Positions 5,821 to 8,338 of a stretch of DNA of 8,338 nt are shown here, piece by piece. Within the stretch, counting starts at the first letter, position 1, and each line of letters opens with the position of its first letter. The stretch covers positions 1-8,338 of the forward strand of contig CANBEE010000112.1 of the NCBI GenBank assembly GCA_947367415.1. The letters are read 5' to 3'. The stretch is from an uncultured Bacteroidales bacterium. GTDB taxonomy: Bacteria; Bacteroidota; Bacteroidia; Bacteroidales; Bacteroidaceae. The notes beneath the pieces were generated by a model. The model was not told where the DNA came from. It did no database searches and saw only the letters and a list, made by a program, of their open reading frames with translations. A program made the translations under genes and the position numbers.

Positions 5821-8211
5821 TTATTCTATTCTAACCTTTTTGTTGTTGATGATGTAGATGCCGTTGGCAGGATTTTTCACGCGGCGTCCGAAGAGGTCGT
5901 AGATGATGGACTCTTGAGGTGAACTCTGTGTGTATTCGATGTCGGCAGGATCGTTAACGTATATTTTCCCGCTTACTGTAGCTTGCATGTCGTTACCCGT
6001 AGTCTTTATGGTATATCTGACGGTGCCTGCTTTTGTGGGAGTGCCATGTATGGTAACAGTCTGTGTATCCTTGTCCTTGTCGACTGCAATGCCATAGCTT
6101 GCGTAACCTCCAGAAATTATGACACCTGTGGCTCTCTTGTAATGCAGGATGATGGGTGTGATGGAATCGCCTAGTTCTATTGTTTGCTCAAATTCGCCCG
6201 ATGTGTCATCTAAGACAAACTTTGCTCCGAGGGAGTCAGGAAGGTAGTAACCTATATGTGGTGGTTGGTTATATGCAACATTCTGCCAAGCTATACCCAT
6301 ACGGTAGGTGTGGTCGTGCATGAGGGTGGGAACTCTGAAATTGCTGCTCGTGTTTGTAGTAAAAACATTCAGAGTTGAGTTGTCGTTGCCGCTCCACAGG
6401 ATAATCTCCTCGCGCCAGTCTCCGATGAAGTCGGCCTGAAGGTTGGGAGTCGACTTGCTGCTGTTGCAAGTTTTCGATGCATTGTAGTCGTAGGGGTTCT
6501 TACCATTAATGTAGAGGCGACTAGTGCCATTGCCGTTCCATTTGTCAATTTTGCCGCCATCGAAGAGCTCTTCCTGAAGGTCGCCGTCCCAGTAGATGCG
6601 GAAGTTCATTGAGGTCTTGCCGCTGCTAGCAACGGCACCTGTGATAGCGCTGCGCTGCTGGCCATCGTTCGATGAACTGAAGTATGAACCGCGGTCGGTA
6701 TCTGAAAGCTGGGCTGCCATACCGCGTCCGTTGTCTTTTGAACCTGTGGCTTTAAAGAGTATTTCACCAGTAGCAGCATCATGGAGGTCCCAGCCGTAGG
6801 GAGATCCTTCGTGAACCATGAAGAGCTCAAGTCCAGGGCGGTCTGGATTATGGTCGGCCAGGTGCATGGCGTCTCCATGGCCGTAGCCTGTGGCATAGAG
6901 CAGAGTGCCATCGTTGTCAAGCGCAGCAGCTCCCCAAATGATTTCGTCAGCACCGTCTCCGTCTACATCGCCTACCGAGAGGTTGTGGTTGCCATTGCCA
7001 TACATCGTGCGGCTACCACTTCCGCTTGTAGTAGCAGGTGCAGTATAGCTCTGTGTGTTGCCTTCCGAGTCGGTGACTTTGTATTGCGTTTTGCTGTGCG
7101 ATGAGTGGTACCATTTGTCGGCAATTTGCTTGCCATCAAAGCTTACAGCCCAAAGATAGGCATAGGTATAGTAGCCACGTACAAAGACTGCATGTGCATT
7201 CTTGTCAACACCGTCGAGATGTGCTACAGCGGCAAGGTGACGTTCTCCGCGATTTCCGTAACTCGCTTTGTCAGTCTTTCCACTACGATCGTCCCAGTTA
7301 TAGGTGCCTGTCGATTCGGTGCCTACTGTAGTAGCATTGCGATTGGGCTTATAGAATACGGTGTGGATGGCTTTTCCTGTTGTCCCTTCAAAAACGGTAA
7401 GGAACTCATATCCGCCGTCAATCTTACCACCGCCATTGCGCCAGGTTTTGCTGTTGTTGCAACTCTGTATTTTACTGTCGGTGCCAGCCGCGCTTACGTA
7501 TTCTCCTGTACCGTCTTTGCTTCCAGGAGCTGTCTTGCACATCATCTCGGCATGTCCGTCACCGTCAAAGTCATACACCATGAACTGAGTGTAGTGGGCG
7601 CCGGCACGTATGTTTACGCCGAGGTCAATTCGCCAAAGCTTTGTAGGTGTACTTTCGGCACCACCCAATGTCCAATCTATCTTGTAGCAATCAATGTATA
7701 CGTTGCCAGTGACACCGTCTTGTGAGTTGTCTTTCGAATTTGAGGGGTCCCACTTCACGAATAGTTCATACTCGCCATCGCCATCCACATCGCCTACCGA
7801 ACAGTCGTTGGGCGAATAGGTATATCCATTGGCAGTGGGAAGGTCAAGATGTAATTTATAATAAGGATTGCTCCATGGAGCCACGGCAGCAGTGGTGTCG
7901 ACAATCTCGTCCCCAATTTTAGTTACAATCTGGTATCGGTGGTTGGCATTGCCCGTCCCGTCTGTGAAGTTTGTGGCTGTCGTGATGCCTGATTTGATGA
8001 CCTCGCCATCGCGAAGCACGTCGAAGCTTGTGGTTACGCTATCCGTAGCTAAGAAACGCCAGCTTATGAACATGCCTTTGCTTTGTGCTGGCAGTACCGT
8101 CACTCCGCGTTTCAGATTCTCTAACTGGATTTTTGTGTCAGCTTTAGCTTGTATGCCCATCACAATGAGCATTAGCATGATGATAGCTTTGGTGTAATTC
8201 TTGTTTTTCAT
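5821..8211 (-). CDS. PL11 rhamnogalacturonan lyase, exported, with Ig-like domain and C-terminal tail
   Basis: This 796-residue protein starts with a signal peptide (about 1-24: MKNKNYTK, hydrophobic core, QAKA). Residues about 26-660 match the PL11 family: an N-terminal fibronectin-like sandwich (LENLKRGVTVLPAQSKGMFISWRFLATD), then an eight-bladed propeller holding calcium-type loops such as DVDGDG (141-146), DFDGDG (214-219) and DVDGDG (415-420). Other conserved stretches include AGAHYTQFMVYDFDGDGHAE, RGYYTYAYLW, GHGDAMH, HEGSPYGWDLHD and ADFIGDWREEIILW. PL11 enzymes cleave the Rha-GalA backbone of rhamnogalacturonan I by beta-elimination with Ca2+; endo or exo mode cannot be told here. After the catalytic part lie an Ig-like domain (about 672-755) and a tail resembling a sorting domain (766-796), making it longer than the roughly 620-residue Bacillus enzymes YesW and YesX. 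It is the first gene of the operon and the one closest to the candidate promoter. The ATG at 8211 is chosen because it gives a clean signal peptide. Confidence 0.93.
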   Translation of the reverse strand: MKNKNYTKAIIMLMLIVMGIQAKADTKIQLENLKRGVTVLPAQSKGMFISWRFLATDSVTTSFDVLRDGEVIKSGITTATNFTDGTGNANHRYQIVTKIGDEIVDTTAAVAPWSNPYYKLHLDLPTANGYTYSPNDCSVGDVDGDGEYELFVKWDPSNSKDNSQDGVTGNVYIDCYKIDWTLGGAESTPTKLWRIDLGVNIRAGAHYTQFMVYDFDGDGHAEMMCKTAPGSKDGTGEYVSAAGTDSKIQSCNNSKTWRNGGGKIDGGYEFLTVFEGTTGKAIHTVFYKPNRNATTVGTESTGTYNWDDRSGKTDKASYGNRGERHLAAVAHLDGVDKNAHAVFVRGYYTYAYLWAVSFDGKQIADKWYHSSHSKTQYKVTDSEGNTQSYTAPATTSGSGSRTMYGNGNHNLSVGDVDGDGADEIIWGAAALDNDGTLLYATGYGHGDAMHLADHNPDRPGLELFMVHEGSPYGWDLHDAATGEILFKATGSKDNGRGMAAQLSDTDRGSYFSSSNDGQQRSAITGAVASSGKTSMNFRIYWDGDLQEELFDGGKIDKWNGNGTSRLYINGKNPYDYNASKTCNSSKSTPNLQADFIGDWREEIILWSGNDNSTLNVFTTNTSSNFRVPTLMHDHTYRMGIAWQNVAYNQPPHIGYYLPDSLGAKFVLDDTSGEFEQTIELGDSITPIILHYKRATGVIISGGYASYGIAVDKDKDTQTVTIHGTPTKAGTVRYTIKTTGNDMQATVSGKIYVNDPADIEYTQSSPQESIIYDLFGRRVKNPANGIYIINNKKVRIE
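5824..5916 (-). other. C-terminal sorting-like tail of the PL11 protein
   Basis: Residues 766-796 read as the 'YDLxGRRV...NGIYIINNKKVRIE' pattern. This resembles the end of type A sorting domains of the type IX secretion system (T9SS) (YDLxGRxV ... lpxGvYiv ... xgkxxxk), but it is shorter and lacks the usual middle stretch. Similar short tails occur on many Bacteroidales exported proteins, including in strains without T9SS, so sorting through T9SS is only a possibility. Confidence 0.55.
5947..6198 (-). other. Ig-like domain of the PL11 protein
   Basis: Residues about 672-755 show a beta-sandwich pattern ending in TVTIHGTPTKAGTVRYTI followed by TTGN and KIYVND. This 'IxGTPTxAGTxxYTxxTTGN' signature is the kind of Ig-like module often placed after the catalytic domain in Bacteroidales pectin lyases. 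It probably acts as a spacer between enzyme and tail; carbohydrate binding is not shown. Confidence 0.6.
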
Positions 8212-8247
8212 TCGTTATGGAATATAGTTAGTATACTTTTTATACGG

Positions 8248-8255
8248 CAAAAATA
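8248..8255 (-). promoter_or_regulatory. Candidate Bacteroidetes -7 box for the three-gene operon
   Basis: The minus strand reads TATTTTTG here, a perfect match to the Bacteroidetes -7 consensus TAnnTTTG, 36 bases upstream of the PL11 start codon. No good TTTG -33 box is seen at the usual 19-21 base spacing, so the promoter may need an activator, as is common for polysaccharide utilization genes. A short inverted repeat (8251-8256 with 8260-8265) overlaps the box. The call rests on motif and position only; the region is AT-rich and chance matches are likely. Confidence 0.5.
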
Positions 8256-8338
8256 ACGATTATTTACCAATAATGGGATAGTTTGCTCTTGTTTTGTTCC
8301 GAAAAGGTCTTCTTGTCATACATTATATGGCATAAATG

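Noticed and set aside
7105..7725. 206-codon plus-strand open frame within the PL11 gene
   Set aside because: It is antisense to conserved PL11 blades and resembles no known protein, so it is treated as a shadow.
8264..8338. Minus-strand open stretch ending in YDKKTFSEQNKSKLSHYW and a stop at 8266-8264, possibly the C-terminus of an upstream gene
   Set aside because: Only 24 codons are visible, with no recognisable motif, and a stretch this short can be open by chance. It would need sequence beyond 8338 to judge.
1..8338. CRISPR arrays, tRNA or rRNA genes, insertion sequences, attachment sites, phage or defence genes
   Set aside because: No direct-repeat array, tRNA cloverleaf, transposase or integrase motif was seen on either strand. 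The window is nearly filled by four carbohydrate genes.

Overview
The window looks like chromosomal DNA of a Bacteroidales bacterium, most likely a gut or rumen Prevotella relative. The evidence is a saccharolytic gene set of Bacteroidetes type, start codons without a Shine-Dalgarno sequence and with AT-rich leaders, a perfect TAnnTTTG -7 promoter box, and a 'YDLxGRRV...GIYI' C-terminal tail. The genus call is an inference from protein style only.

Layout: bases 2-736 (+) are the 3' part of a ROK-family sugar kinase (glucokinase type) whose 5' end lies outside the window. Bases 737-865 are a short convergent intergenic gap dominated by a 22-bp perfect hairpin (754-804) that probably terminates transcription from both sides. 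From 866 to 8211 three large genes lie head to tail on the minus strand. In transcription order they are a PL11 rhamnogalacturonan lyase (8211-5821), a GH95 lipoprotein alpha-L-fucosidase/alpha-L-galactosidase (5808-3478), and a GH51 alpha-L-arabinofuranosidase with a short GH43-like N-terminal module (3451-866). The gaps are only 12 and 26 bases, so this is almost certainly one transcription unit. A candidate promoter lies at 8248-8255. The last ~70 bases of the window hold no gene I can support.

Working together: this looks like part of a pectin-degrading polysaccharide utilization locus. PL11 would cut the rhamnose-galacturonate backbone of rhamnogalacturonan I, GH51 would remove arabinofuranosyl side groups, and GH95 would remove a terminal alpha-L-fucose or alpha-L-galactose. 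All three proteins carry export signals, but of different kinds: a signal peptide plus sorting-like tail, a lipoprotein signal, and a plain signal peptide. No SusC/SusD pair, regulator or transporter is visible in the window.

I found no clearly new system. The points most worth a second look are a Thr in GH95 where fucosidases carry His, which hints at L-galactosidase specificity; a truncated and probably non-catalytic GH43-like module on GH51; the Ig-like domain plus sorting-like tail on the PL11 protein; and the higher, uneven GC content of the GH51 gene compared with its operon partners.
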